A program made the translations under genes and the position numbers. Below the pieces are notes generated by a model, which was not told the DNA's origin, did not search any database, and saw nothing but the letters and a program-made list of their open reading frames with translations. From Chlorobiota bacterium (GTDB lineage Bacteria; Bacteroidota; Ignavibacteria; OLB7), in contig CP065014.1 in assembly GCA_016700335.1 (NCBI GenBank), forward strand, positions 843,001 through 907,000: a DNA stretch of 64,000 bases, given 5' to 3'. Shown in pieces: positions 55,655 through 64,000 of this stretch (position 1 is its first letter; each line of letters starts with the position of its first letter).

Positions 55655-56080
55655 ATGGCAAAGAAATTACTAGGCTCTTTTAAACTTCAAATTACAGCTG
55701 GGTCTGCAACAATGGCTCCACCTGTTGGTCCTGCATTCGGTCAACGAGGCTTGAATGGTATGGAGTTTGTAAAACAATTCAACGCAAAAACTCAAAAAGA
55801 TGGTGGAATTTTAACACCAGTTTTAGTTAGTTTTTTCTCAGATAAATCATTTACATTTGTTGTAAAATCACCACCAGCTGCTGTATTGATTATCAAAGCA
55901 ATAAGTATTGCAAAAGGTTCTGGTGAACCAAATAGAAGTAAAGTAGGGAAGGTGAAAAAATCACAGTTAGAAGAGATTGCAAAAGTTAAGATGGGAGATT
56001 TAAATTGTGATACAATGGAAAGTGCAATATCAATGCTTTCTGGTACAGCTCGTTCAATGGGAGTTACAGTAGAAGATTAA
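55655..56080 (+). CDS. rplK: 50S ribosomal protein L11
   Basis: 141 residues of uL11, which forms the GTPase-associated centre with 23S rRNA helices 43-44. Typical stretches: LQITAGSATMAPPVGPAFGQ near 10-27, the proline-rich KSPPAAVLIIKA and the C-terminal RNA-binding MESAISMLSGTARSMGV. Starts with MAKK after an A-rich leader. Opens the L11-L1 pair 83 bases after nusG. Confidence 0.96.
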   Translation: MAKKLLGSFKLQITAGSATMAPPVGPAFGQRGLNGMEFVKQFNAKTQKDGGILTPVLVSFFSDKSFTFVVKSPPAAVLIIKAISIAKGSGEPNRSKVGKVKKSQLEEIAKVKMGDLNCDTMESAISMLSGTARSMGVTVED

Positions 56081-56114
56081 TCTAAAATAGTTTAAAAGAA
56101 AAGAAAATATAATA

Positions 56115-56822
56115 ATGGCAAAAGTCAGTAAAAGATTTGCAATTGCAACAAAACAAGTAGATAAATTAAAATTTTATCACTTAACAGAAGGTATTAATCT
56201 TGTAAAGCAGAATGCAACTGCAAGATTTGATGAATCTGTTGATGTAGCAATTAAATTAGGTGTTGACCCAAGAAAAGCTGATCAGCTTGTTCGTGGTACA
56301 GTATCACTACCTCATGGAATCGGGAAAAAAGTACGAGTTGCAGTAGTAGCTCGTGAATTGAAAGCTCAAGAAGCGTTAGATGCTGGTGCTGATATAGCAG
56401 GCTTTGAAGATCTTTTAGAAAAGATAAAGGGGGGTTGGACAGATATTGATGTAATTGTTGCAACACCAGATGTTATGGGTGAGTTAGGAAAGTTAGGTCG
56501 TATTTTAGGTCCACGTGGATTAATGCCTAACCCTAAATCTGGAACTGTTACAACTGATGTAGCAAAAGCAGTTAATGAGGTAAAAGCAGGTAAAATTGAA
56601 TATCGTGTTGATAAGGCTGGAGTTGTACATGCAGGTGTAGGAAAAGCTTCATTTGATTCTGAAAAATTATTTGATAATGTTAATGCATTTATTGGAAGTA
56701 TAATGAGAGCTAAGCCTCAAACTTCTAAGGGTAAATATGTAAGGGGTATTACATTAAGTTCAACAATGGGACCAGGAGTACATATTGATGAAGCGATTAC
56801 TTCAGGAGCTGAGAATCATTAA
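56115..56822 (+). CDS. rplA: 50S ribosomal protein L1
   Basis: 235 residues of uL1, part of the mobile L1 stalk; in many bacteria it represses its own L11-L1 message. Family landmarks are VDVAIKLGVDPRKADQLVRG, TVSLPHGIGK, LGRILGPRGLMPNPKSGTVT near 130-150 and KIEYRVDKAGVVHAGVG near 175. 34 bases after rplK. An L1 regulatory site on the leader was not identified. Confidence 0.96.
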   Translation: MAKVSKRFAIATKQVDKLKFYHLTEGINLVKQNATARFDESVDVAIKLGVDPRKADQLVRGTVSLPHGIGKKVRVAVVARELKAQEALDAGADIAGFEDLLEKIKGGWTDIDVIVATPDVMGELGKLGRILGPRGLMPNPKSGTVTTDVAKAVNEVKAGKIEYRVDKAGVVHAGVGKASFDSEKLFDNVNAFIGSIMRAKPQTSKGKYVRGITLSSTMGPGVHIDEAITSGAENH

Positions 56823-56867
56823 TTGCCAGTCAAATTATTAAGTATAAATATATAATAATCATATACA

Positions 56868-57383
56868 ATGAACAAAAAGGAAAAAGCTAATGTAGTAACT
56901 CAGGTGTCAGAATTGCTTGAAGGTGCTCAAGGTATTTTCTCGGTTGATTTTACTGGATTAAATGTTGCCAGAACAATCGAGCTTCGCCGCGAATTCAAGA
57001 AAGCTGGAGTTTCCTACAAAGTTGCTAAAAACACACTAATCAAACGTGCGTTACAGGATAAAGGTGGTTATGATCATATTGTAGATCTATTCAAAGGTCA
57101 AACAGGAATTGCTATAGGTTACGATGATCCAGCTGCTCCTGCTCGTATTTTGAAAGGTTTTGTAAAAGATGATATGCCTAAGTTAAATTTCGCCACAATT
57201 GAAGGAGAAATCTTTGATGGAGGGCAATTAGCACATCTTGCTTCAATGCCAACCAAAAAAGACTTATTAGGCTCTATAGTTGGAGCGTTAAATGCACCTG
57301 CAAGCGGAATAGTTGGGGCAATTAATGCAGTAATGCGTGATTTGTCATCTGTTATTGAAGCAGTTGCAAAATCTAAGGAATAA
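56868..57383 (+). CDS. rplJ: 50S ribosomal protein L10
   Basis: 171 residues of uL10, the base of the L7/L12 stalk. GIFSVDFTGLNVARTIELRR near 27-46, SYKVAKNTLIKRAL near 52 and a hydrophobic C-terminal helix (IVGAINAVMRDLSSVIEAVA) that carries L12 dimers. 45 bases after rplA. Confidence 0.95.
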   Translation: MNKKEKANVVTQVSELLEGAQGIFSVDFTGLNVARTIELRREFKKAGVSYKVAKNTLIKRALQDKGGYDHIVDLFKGQTGIAIGYDDPAAPARILKGFVKDDMPKLNFATIEGEIFDGGQLAHLASMPTKKDLLGSIVGALNAPASGIVGAINAVMRDLSSVIEAVAKSKE

Positions 57384-57520
57384 TTTAATTAAATTTTAAA
57401 ACTTTGTATATTAGATGACTTCTCCTCATTAATAATACAAGCTTCTAAGTTCTTAATTTTTTAAATTTTTCTAAACAATCAAAAGTAAATATTTTATAAA
57501 CACATAATTTTTTAAAAAAA

Positions 57521-57892
57521 ATGGCTAACATACTAGAATTAGTAGAAACTATTGGTAATTTGACATTAACACAAGCAGCTGAATTAAAAACAGCACTAGA
57601 AGACAAATTTGGTGTAACAGCATCAGCACCTATGATGATGGCTGCTGCGCCTGCTGCTGCTGCTGCAGTTGTAGAAGAACAAACAGAATTTAATGTTGAG
57701 TTAACAGATGCTGGTGCAAATAAAATCAATGTAATTAAAGTTGTACGTGAAATTACTGGTTTAGGTTTGAAAGAAGCAAAAGATTTAGTTGAAGGAGCAC
57801 CAAAAGCTGTAAAAGAAGGTGTATCTAAAGAAGAAGCTGAAACATTGAAGAAAAAAATTGAAGAAGCAGGTGGAAAAGTTTCATTGAAGTAA
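57521..57892 (+). CDS. rplL: 50S ribosomal protein L7/L12
   Basis: 123 residues. N-terminal dimer helix pair (MANILELVETIGNLTLTQAA), an alanine-rich hinge near 36-50 (PMMMAAAPAAAAAV) and the C-terminal factor-binding domain with KINVIKVVREITGLGLKEAK and VEGAPKAVKEGVSKEEAE. Lies 137 bases after rplJ and 294 bases before rpoB. Confidence 0.96.
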   Translation: MANILELVETIGNLTLTQAAELKTALEDKFGVTASAPMMMAAAPAAAAAVVEEQTEFNVELTDAGANKINVIKVVREITGLGLKEAKDLVEGAPKAVKEGVSKEEAETLKKKIEEAGGKVSLK

Positions 57893-57933
57893 TTTCATTG
57901 AATTAGTTTAGATTCCTTTCTCGTATTTTTTTG

Positions 57934-57969
57934 GACAATATAATTATACACTTATATATTTATATTGTC
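57934..57969 (+). promoter_or_regulatory. hairpin after rplL
   Basis: GACAATATA (57934-57942) pairs with TATATTGTC (57961-57969), with more A-T pairing possible inside. No T run follows, so a processing or mRNA-stability role is more likely than termination. No gene lies in the 294-base gap. Confidence 0.4.
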
Positions 57970-58101
57970 GTCTTTTAAGAGTAGTTTCTTTTTACCTAAT
58001 AATTTACGTGAACCTAAAAATTAATTTATTTAATTATAAGTTCACATTATAAAATTTGATGCAGCAAAAAATAAAGTTGCACAAGATATTAAACAAACAT
58101 T

Positions 58102-58150
58102 GGACTTTCGACAATTACCAAATTGCCGGAAGTCCTTGTTTTGTCTTTCC
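58102..58150 (+). promoter_or_regulatory. rplL-rpoB intergenic attenuator-like hairpin
   Basis: GGACTTTCGACAATT (58102-58116) folds back on AATTGCCGGAAGTCC (58121-58135) over an ACCA loop, giving about 14 pairs with one A-C mismatch and one T-G pair. It is followed by a T-rich stretch (TTGTTTTGTCTTTCC). Its place matches the partial terminator known between rplL and rpoB in other bacteria; the rpoB start is 52 bases further on. Confidence 0.6.
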
Positions 58151-58186
58151 TTTAATTTGATTTTTTAACAAACTTTAGATAAAATC

Positions 58187-61100
58187 GTGAAAACAAACGG
58201 AGTTAATACTAATGAATATATTGCACCTGGTGAAGATCGCAAATCATTTGGAAAAGTTAAACCAACTGTATCAATCGGTGATTTACTTGCTGTTCAATTA
58301 AATTCATACAAAGATTTTTTGCAAGAAGATATTGATCCTTCTAAAAGAAAACCAATTGGACTTCAACAAGCTTTTCTGCAAAATTTCCCTATAAGTGATG
58401 CACGTGAAATATTTATACTTGAATACCTTGATTATTATATTGAGCGACCAAGATATAATGAAGTTGAATGTCGCCAAAGAGAATTAACATATTGTGCTCC
58501 AATTAAAGCCAGACTAAGGCTTAGCTCTAAAGCAGAAAGGGGTACAGATGATTTTATTGAAACAATTGAACAAGAAGTTTACATGGGGAATGTTCCGGTT
58601 ATGACTGGACGTGGAACTTTTATTATAAATGGAGCTGAACGTGTTATTGTTTCACAATTACATCGTTCACCCGGTGTGTTTTTCAGTGATGCACTTCATC
58701 CAAATGGAACTAGGATTTATTCTGCAAGAATTATCCCTTTCCGAGGATCTTGGGTTGAGTTTACTACTGATATCCAAAATGTAATGTATGCATATATTGA
58801 TCGTAAGAAAAAGTTTCCTGTAACAACTTTACTTCGTGCTTTAGGATTTTCAAGTGATGAAGATTTATTGCAACTTTTTGATTTGACTGAAGAGATTGAC
58901 ACAGATAAACTAGATACAGATTATTTAGATAGAGTAGTAGCTGGTGACGTAGTTGATATAAATACTGGAGAAATTATTTCTCTAAAAGATATGCGATTAA
59001 CACGTGAATTAATTGCATTAGTAAAAGAATCTGGAACAGATAAATTAAGGTTATTTACTGAGGAAGCTTCTCAAGCAGATTCAATAATTGTTAAAACAAT
59101 TCATAAAGATACTACAAGAACAGAAGAAGATGCTCTTGAAGCAATTTATCGTCAGTTAAGATCTGGTGAACCACCAGATATGGAAACAGCCCGTGGGTTG
59201 ATTGATAAACTATTCTTTAATTCAAAAAGATATGATTTAGGAGAAGTTGGAAGATCTAGAATAAATGATAAATTAGGTTTAGTTACACCTAAAGAAGTTA
59301 CAACATTAACACGTGAAGACATTGTTGAAATTATTAGATACTTGATTGATTTACAACAGGGTAAAAAACCTGTTGATGATATTGATCACCTAGGAAACCG
59401 TAGAGTTAGGTCTGTTGGTGAGCAACTTGCAGGTCAGTTTAATGTTGGATTGACTAGAATGGGACGTACAATTAAAGAAAGAATGAATATCCATGATATC
59501 GAATCGTTTACACCAAGTGATTTGGTAAATGCAAGGACAATTACTTCAGTATTAAATACATTCTTTGGTACTAATCAGCTGTCTCAATTTATGGATCAAA
59601 CAAATCCATTAGCTGAAATGACTCACAAACGCCGTGTATCTGCTTTAGGACCAGGAGGACTTACTAGGGAAAGAGCTGGTTTTGAGGTTCGAGATGTACA
59701 TTATACACATTATGGTAGACTTTGTCCAATTGAAACTCCAGAAGGACCTAACATTGGTTTGATTTCATCACTTTGTTTACACGCAAGAATAAATGATTTT
59801 GGATTTATAGAAACACCATATAGGAAAGTAACAAAAGGGAAAGTTACTGATAATGTTGAATTTATACCAGCTGATCAAGAGGAAGGTTTTATAATTGCAC
59901 CTTCAACAACACCAATAGATTCAAAAGGGAAGTTTACAGAAGATAGAATTAGAGCTCGTCAATCTGGAGATTTTGTTATGGTTCAACCTGATGATATTCA
60001 GTATATGGATGTTGCTCCAAACCAGATTGTATCTGCTGCTGCTGCAATGATTCCTTTCTTAGAGCATGATGATGCAAACCGTGCTTTGATGGGATCTAAC
60101 ATGCAGCGTCAAGCTGTTCCATTGCTCAGACCTGAGAGAGCTTTTGTTGGAACTGGTATGGAAGCTAAAGTTGCCGTTGATTCAAGAACTTTAAGTATGG
60201 CAACTAGAGATGGAATTGTTAAGTATGTTGATTCAATGAAAATTATTGTTGAATATGATCAAGAGGTTAGTGATGATGAACAAATGATTTCATTTGTTGA
60301 TGATAGAATTGAAGAATTTATTCTTACTAAATTTTTTAGAACAAACCAAGATACTTGTATAAATCAAAGACCTTTAGTTAAGGAAGGGCAAAGAGTAATT
60401 GCAGGACAAGTTTTAGCAGATGGTTGTGCAACAAAAGATGGAGACTTGTCATTAGGTCGTAACTTAGTTGTAGCTTTCATGCCATGGAGAGGTTATAATT
60501 TTGAGGATGCAATTGTTATTTCAGAAAGAGTTGTTAGTGAAGATATTTTTACATCTGTTCATATTGAAGAATATACTGTTCATGTTCGTGATACAAAACG
60601 TGGTGAAGAGGAGTTAACAAAAGAAATTCCAAATGTATCTGAAGATGCTGTAAAACAATTAGATGAAAGCGGGATTATCAGAATGGGTGCACCTGTAAAA
60701 GAAGGAGACATATTAGTTGGAAAGATAACACCTAAAGGTGAAACTGATCCGACTCCTGAGGAGAAATTACTTCGAGCAATTTTTGGCGATAAAGCTGGAG
60801 ATGTAAAAGATGCTTCATTGAAAGCTCCTCCTGGATTGAAAGGAATTGTTATTGAAACTCAATTGTTTAGTAGACGTGCTTCCAAAAAAGATGTTGATTT
60901 GAGACGTGATGAAAAACGTAAGCATGAAGAATTGGATAGATTATTAAAGGAAGGATTATCAACAATAACTCGCAAGTTAGCTGAAAAATTAGATACTTTA
61001 TTAGAAGGAGAAACATCAGTTGGTATTAAAAATATTGAAGGAAAAACTGAAGTTAGATCTGGTATTCAAATAAAAGAAGGTTTGTTTGCAAGTAAGTTTG

Positions 61101-62002
61101 ACTCTAACATTGAGATTTCTGAATTAGTACCTCATGAAAATTGGGTTGACAATAAAAAGAAAAATGAATTAGTCAAAAAAGCATTTGACAATTATAATAA
61201 AACAATCCTACTTTTTAGGGATGATATTAGAATTGAAAAGAATAAGGTTTCTCAGGGTGATGAACTTCAAGCAGGAATACTTCAAATGGCTAAAGTTTAT
61301 GTTGCAAAAAAACGTAAACTCCAAGTTGGAGATAAAATGGCTGGTCGTCATGGTAACAAAGGTGTAGTTTCAAAAATTGTTTCTCTTGAAGATATGCCAT
61401 TTTTACCAGATGGATCTCAAGTAGATATAGTGTTAAATCCACTTGGAGTACCATCTCGTATGAATTTAGGTCAATTGTATGAAACAGCATTAGGTTGGGC
61501 AGGGAAAAAATTAGGTATGCACTTTGCAACACCAATTTTTGATGGTGCCAAGTGGGAAGATGTTCAATATTGGCTGGAAAAAGCTGGTTTAGAAAGATCT
61601 GCTAAAACTGATTTGTATGATGGAAAAACTGGAGAAAAATTTGATCAACAAGTAACTGTTGGTGTAATTTACATCTTAAAACTTTCTCACCTTGTTGAGG
61701 ATAAAATACATGCTCGTTCAATTGGACCATATTCGTTAATTACACAACAACCATTAGGAGGAAAAGCAAACTTTGGTGGACAAAGATTTGGAGAAATGGA
61801 GGTTTGGGCACTTGAGGCTTATGGAGCATCAAACATTTTACAAGAGATTCTAACAATCAAATCTGATGATGTACCTGGAAGAGCAAAAGCATATGAAACC
61901 ATTGTTAAGGGTCAAAATATGAACGAACCTAATATTCCAGAATCTTTTAATGTATTAGTTCGTGAGTTACAAGGATTGGGTCTAGAAGTTAAAATTGACT
62001 AA
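58187..62002 (+). CDS. rpoB: DNA-directed RNA polymerase subunit beta
   Basis: 1271 residues with a GTG start. The rifampicin pocket region reads GTNQLSQFMDQTNPLAEMTH, then KRRVSALGPGGLTRERAGFE; positions matching E. coli Q513, D516, H526, R529 and S531 are all the sensitive type. Other marks: HRSPGVFFSDALHPNG near 162, YTHYGRLCPIETPEGPNIGL, the active-site GRHGNKGVVSKI near 1053 and the C-terminal GGKANFGGQRFGEMEVWALE. Clean full-length frame; rpoC follows 191 bases later. Confidence 0.97.
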   Translation: MKTNGVNTNEYIAPGEDRKSFGKVKPTVSIGDLLAVQLNSYKDFLQEDIDPSKRKPIGLQQAFLQNFPISDAREIFILEYLDYYIERPRYNEVECRQRELTYCAPIKARLRLSSKAERGTDDFIETIEQEVYMGNVPVMTGRGTFIINGAERVIVSQLHRSPGVFFSDALHPNGTRIYSARIIPFRGSWVEFTTDIQNVMYAYIDRKKKFPVTTLLRALGFSSDEDLLQLFDLTEEIDTDKLDTDYLDRVVAGDVVDINTGEIISLKDMRLTRELIALVKESGTDKLRLFTEEASQADSIIVKTIHKDTTRTEEDALEAIYRQLRSGEPPDMETARGLIDKLFFNSKRYDLGEVGRSRINDKLGLVTPKEVTTLTREDIVEIIRYLIDLQQGKKPVDDIDHLGNRRVRSVGEQLAGQFNVGLTRMGRTIKERMNIHDIESFTPSDLVNARTITSVLNTFFGTNQLSQFMDQTNPLAEMTHKRRVSALGPGGLTRERAGFEVRDVHYTHYGRLCPIETPEGPNIGLISSLCLHARINDFGFIETPYRKVTKGKVTDNVEFIPADQEEGFIIAPSTTPIDSKGKFTEDRIRARQSGDFVMVQPDDIQYMDVAPNQIVSAAAAMIPFLEHDDANRALMGSNMQRQAVPLLRPERAFVGTGMEAKVAVDSRTLSMATRDGIVKYVDSMKIIVEYDQEVSDDEQMISFVDDRIEEFILTKFFRTNQDTCINQRPLVKEGQRVIAGQVLADGCATKDGDLSLGRNLVVAFMPWRGYNFEDAIVISERVVSEDIFTSVHIEEYTVHVRDTKRGEEELTKEIPNVSEDAVKQLDESGIIRMGAPVKEGDILVGKITPKGETDPTPEEKLLRAIFGDKAGDVKDASLKAPPGLKGIVIETQLFSRRASKKDVDLRRDEKRKHEELDRLLKEGLSTITRKLAEKLDTLLEGETSVGIKNIEGKTEVRSGIQIKEGLFASKFDSNIEISELVPHENWVDNKKKNELVKKAFDNYNKTILLFRDDIRIEKNKVSQGDELQAGILQMAKVYVAKKRKLQVGDKMAGRHGNKGVVSKIVSLEDMPFLPDGSQVDIVLNPLGVPSRMNLGQLYETALGWAGKKLGMHFATPIFDGAKWEDVQYWLEKAGLERSAKTDLYDGKTGEKFDQQVTVGVIYILKLSHLVEDKIHARSIGPYSLITQQPLGGKANFGGQRFGEMEVWALEAYGASNILQEILTIKSDDVPGRAKAYETIVKGQNMNEPNIPESFNVLVRELQGLGLEVKID

Positions 62003-62193
62003 TATTTAAATGATCTAAAATATTAAGAATTTATTTTTACAAATTGAAGTTCATTCAATTCAACTGATTTAGTTGATTTAAATTTTATTCTTTTGTAAAT
62101 CTGATAATCAATTTAAAGTTTAATAAAATGTTATTTAAAAACAATAATATTTAAACTTATTTCCAAAACAATTAATTAAATATATATATAACC

Positions 62194-64000
62194 GTGTTCA
62201 CACAACCACATCAAGTAGTCGGACAGAATTTCCGACGCATTTTAGTAAAACTTGCATCATCTGACGAGATTTTAAATCGTTCACATGGTGAGGTTACTAA
62301 ACCCGAAACGGTAAATTATCGCTCCTTTCGACCAGAGAAAGATGGACTTTTCTGTGAGAAAATTTTCGGTCCAGTTAGGGATTGGGAGTGTCATTGCGGA
62401 AAATACAAGCGTATTCGTTACAAAGGAATTGTATGCGACCGTTGTGGAGTGGAAGTTACTCAAAAAGCAGTTCGTCGCGAAAGAATGGGTCACATTTCAT
62501 TAGCAGTACCAGTTGTACATGTATGGTATTTAAGATCAATTCCTTCTAAGTTAGCTCATACAATTGGATTGCCAACAAAAGATATTGAAAGAATTGTTTA
62601 TTATGAATCTTATGTTGTAGTTCAACCAGGAATGACTGGATTACAAGTTAACGACCTTTTAACAGAAGAACAATATCTTGATATTAAAGCCTCATTACCT
62701 CCAGGAAATGATGAATCAGATGATGATGATCCAAACAAATTTATTGCTGATATTGGAGGAGATGCAGTAAAGCAATTACTTCAAAGAATAAACCCAGATG
62801 AGATTTCATTAAGATTACGTGAACAATTAAAAGTTGAAACTTCACAACAAAAGAAGAATGATTATATTAAAAGGCTTAGAATTATAAATGCCTTTAGAGA
62901 TAGAACGGATAGAACAAGTGAACCAAATAAGCCAGAGTGGATGGTGCTTCAAGTTGTACCTGTAATTCCTCCTGAATTAAGACCATTAGTACCATTAGAA
63001 GGGGGTAGGTTTGCTACTTCTGATTTAAATGATTTGTACAGGAGAATTATAATTCGTAATAATCGATTAAAAAGATTAATGGATATTGATGCACCTGAGG
63101 TAATTTTAAGAAATGAAAAGAGAATGTTACAAGAGTCAGTTGACTCATTATTTGATAATTCAAGAAGAGGATCAACTGCGAAAGCAGAAGCTCAAAGGCC
63201 GTTAAAATCATTATCTGATTCATTAAAAGGAAAACAAGGACGTTTCCGTCAAAACTTATTAGGAAAAAGAGTTGATTATTCTGGTCGTTCAGTAATTGTT
63301 GTAGGACCAGAAATGAAGCTACATCAGTGCGGAATTCCGAAAGATATGGCTGTAGAATTGTTTAAACCATTTATTATAAGAAAATTAATTGAACGTGGTT
63401 ATGTAAAAACAGTTAAAAGTGCTAAGAAATATGTTGAGAGGAAAACGAACGAAGTTTGGGACATTTTAGAATGGGTTATTGATGGACATCCAATAATGCT
63501 TAACAGAGCACCAACTTTACACAGGTTAGGTATTCAAGCTTTTCAACCTAGATTAGTTGAAGGTAAAGCTATTCAATTACATCCATTGGTTTGTACTGCT
63601 TTTAATGCAGATTTTGATGGAGATCAAATGGCAGTTCACGTCCCTCTTGGATTTGAAGCTCAACTTGAAGCAATGATGTTAATGTTATCGGCTCATAATA
63701 TTATTTCACCACAAAGTGGAGAGCCAATTACCGTACCATCACAAGACATGGTTTTGGGTTGTTATTATCTTACAAAAATGAGACCAGGTGCAAAAGGAGA
63801 AGGGAAAATATTCTATTCTTCAGAAGAAGTAATAGTTGCTAATAATAATGGAGCTGCCGATCTTCATGCTCAAATAAAAGTAAGATTTAATGGTAAAATA
63901 ATAGAAACTACAGTTGGAAGGGTAATTGTAAACCAGATTGTTCCAATTGAAATGGGTTATATTGATTCAATATTAACTAAAAAGGAACTTTCTAGATTGA
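62194..64000 (+). CDS. rpoC: DNA-directed RNA polymerase subunit beta' (partial, N-terminal 602 codons)
   Basis: Begins with GTG at 62194 (MFTQPHQVVGQNFRRILVKL) and runs off the right edge with no stop. The N-terminal zinc site is seen as ECHCGKYK and VCDRCGVEV near residues 67-89. The clamp and lid region follows, then RQNLLGKRVDYSGRSVIVV near 352, and the catalytic Mg site NADFDGDQMAVH with Asp473, Asp475 and Asp477. The downstream half lies outside the window. Confidence 0.96.
   Translation, partial: MFTQPHQVVGQNFRRILVKLASSDEILNRSHGEVTKPETVNYRSFRPEKDGLFCEKIFGPVRDWECHCGKYKRIRYKGIVCDRCGVEVTQKAVRRERMGHISLAVPVVHVWYLRSIPSKLAHTIGLPTKDIERIVYYESYVVVQPGMTGLQVNDLLTEEQYLDIKASLPPGNDESDDDDPNKFIADIGGDAVKQLLQRINPDEISLRLREQLKVETSQQKKNDYIKRLRIINAFRDRTDRTSEPNKPEWMVLQVVPVIPPELRPLVPLEGGRFATSDLNDLYRRIIIRNNRLKRLMDIDAPEVILRNEKRMLQESVDSLFDNSRRGSTAKAEAQRPLKSLSDSLKGKQGRFRQNLLGKRVDYSGRSVIVVGPEMKLHQCGIPKDMAVELFKPFIIRKLIERGYVKTVKSAKKYVERKTNEVWDILEWVIDGHPIMLNRAPTLHRLGIQAFQPRLVEGKAIQLHPLVCTAFNADFDGDQMAVHVPLGFEAQLEAMMLMLSAHNIISPQSGEPITVPSQDMVLGCYYLTKMRPGAKGEGKIFYSSEEVIVANNNGAADLHAQIKVRFNGKIIETTVGRVIVNQIVPIEMGYIDSILTKKELSRL

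Overview
The window is an AT-rich bacterial chromosome segment. It probably comes from the Bacteroidota/Chlorobiota/Ignavibacteriota (FCB) assemblage. The reasons are: several secreted proteins end in type IX secretion (T9SS) C-terminal domains; three promoters fit the Bacteroidota pattern TTTG-N19/20-TAnnTTyG; starts are preceded by A-rich leaders rather than Shine-Dalgarno sequences; and TTG start codons are common. The exact phylum and species are inferred, not proven.

Region 1 (1-15.3 kb) is mostly housekeeping. It holds a partial exported protein at the left edge, asnS, a polyprenyl diphosphate synthase, a 55-aa cysteine protein, a chelatase-like AAA+/VWA protein, a phosphohexomutase, a ptsN-like gene followed by hisS and acylphosphatase, an L-threonine-dehydrogenase-like SDR, a PD40 lipoprotein, an incomplete oligopeptide ABC transporter (oppB, oppC, oppD, with a membrane protein inserted) and def. 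Region 2 (15.4-28.7 kb) holds two methyltransferases, a large LamG surface protein, kdsD, an AddB-like nuclease, prfB without a programmed frameshift, another methyltransferase, purine nucleoside phosphorylase and a family 9 glycosyltransferase.

Region 3 (28.8-45.1 kb) is the accessory part. A large alpha-2-macroglobulin with an intact CxEQ thioester motif is followed by a strong terminator, a tandem 184-bp repeat and three tandem C10 (streptopain-family) cysteine proteases with T9SS tails. Two damaged LuxR-type regulators follow. The first protease gene, one regulator and, further on, a DUF4038 hydrolase all carry single-base shifts at homopolymer runs. The housekeeping genes I followed in detail read through intact. 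This points to decay or phase variation of surface and regulatory functions, although assembly error is not excluded.

Region 4 (45.1-53.8 kb) has a PaaG-like enoyl-CoA hydratase/isomerase, pgsA-like, an ABC-F ATPase, a T9SS purple-acid-phosphatase-like enzyme, pdxJ, tRNA-Thr and the DUF4038 hydrolase with its T9SS tail knocked out of frame. Region 5 (53.8-64 kb) is the conserved translation/transcription cluster: tRNA-Tyr, tRNA-Thr, tRNA-Gly, rpmG, tRNA-Trp, secE, nusG, rplK, rplA, rplJ, rplL, rpoB and the first 602 codons of rpoC. A hairpin sits between rplL and rpoB. I saw no CRISPR array, insertion sequence or rRNA.
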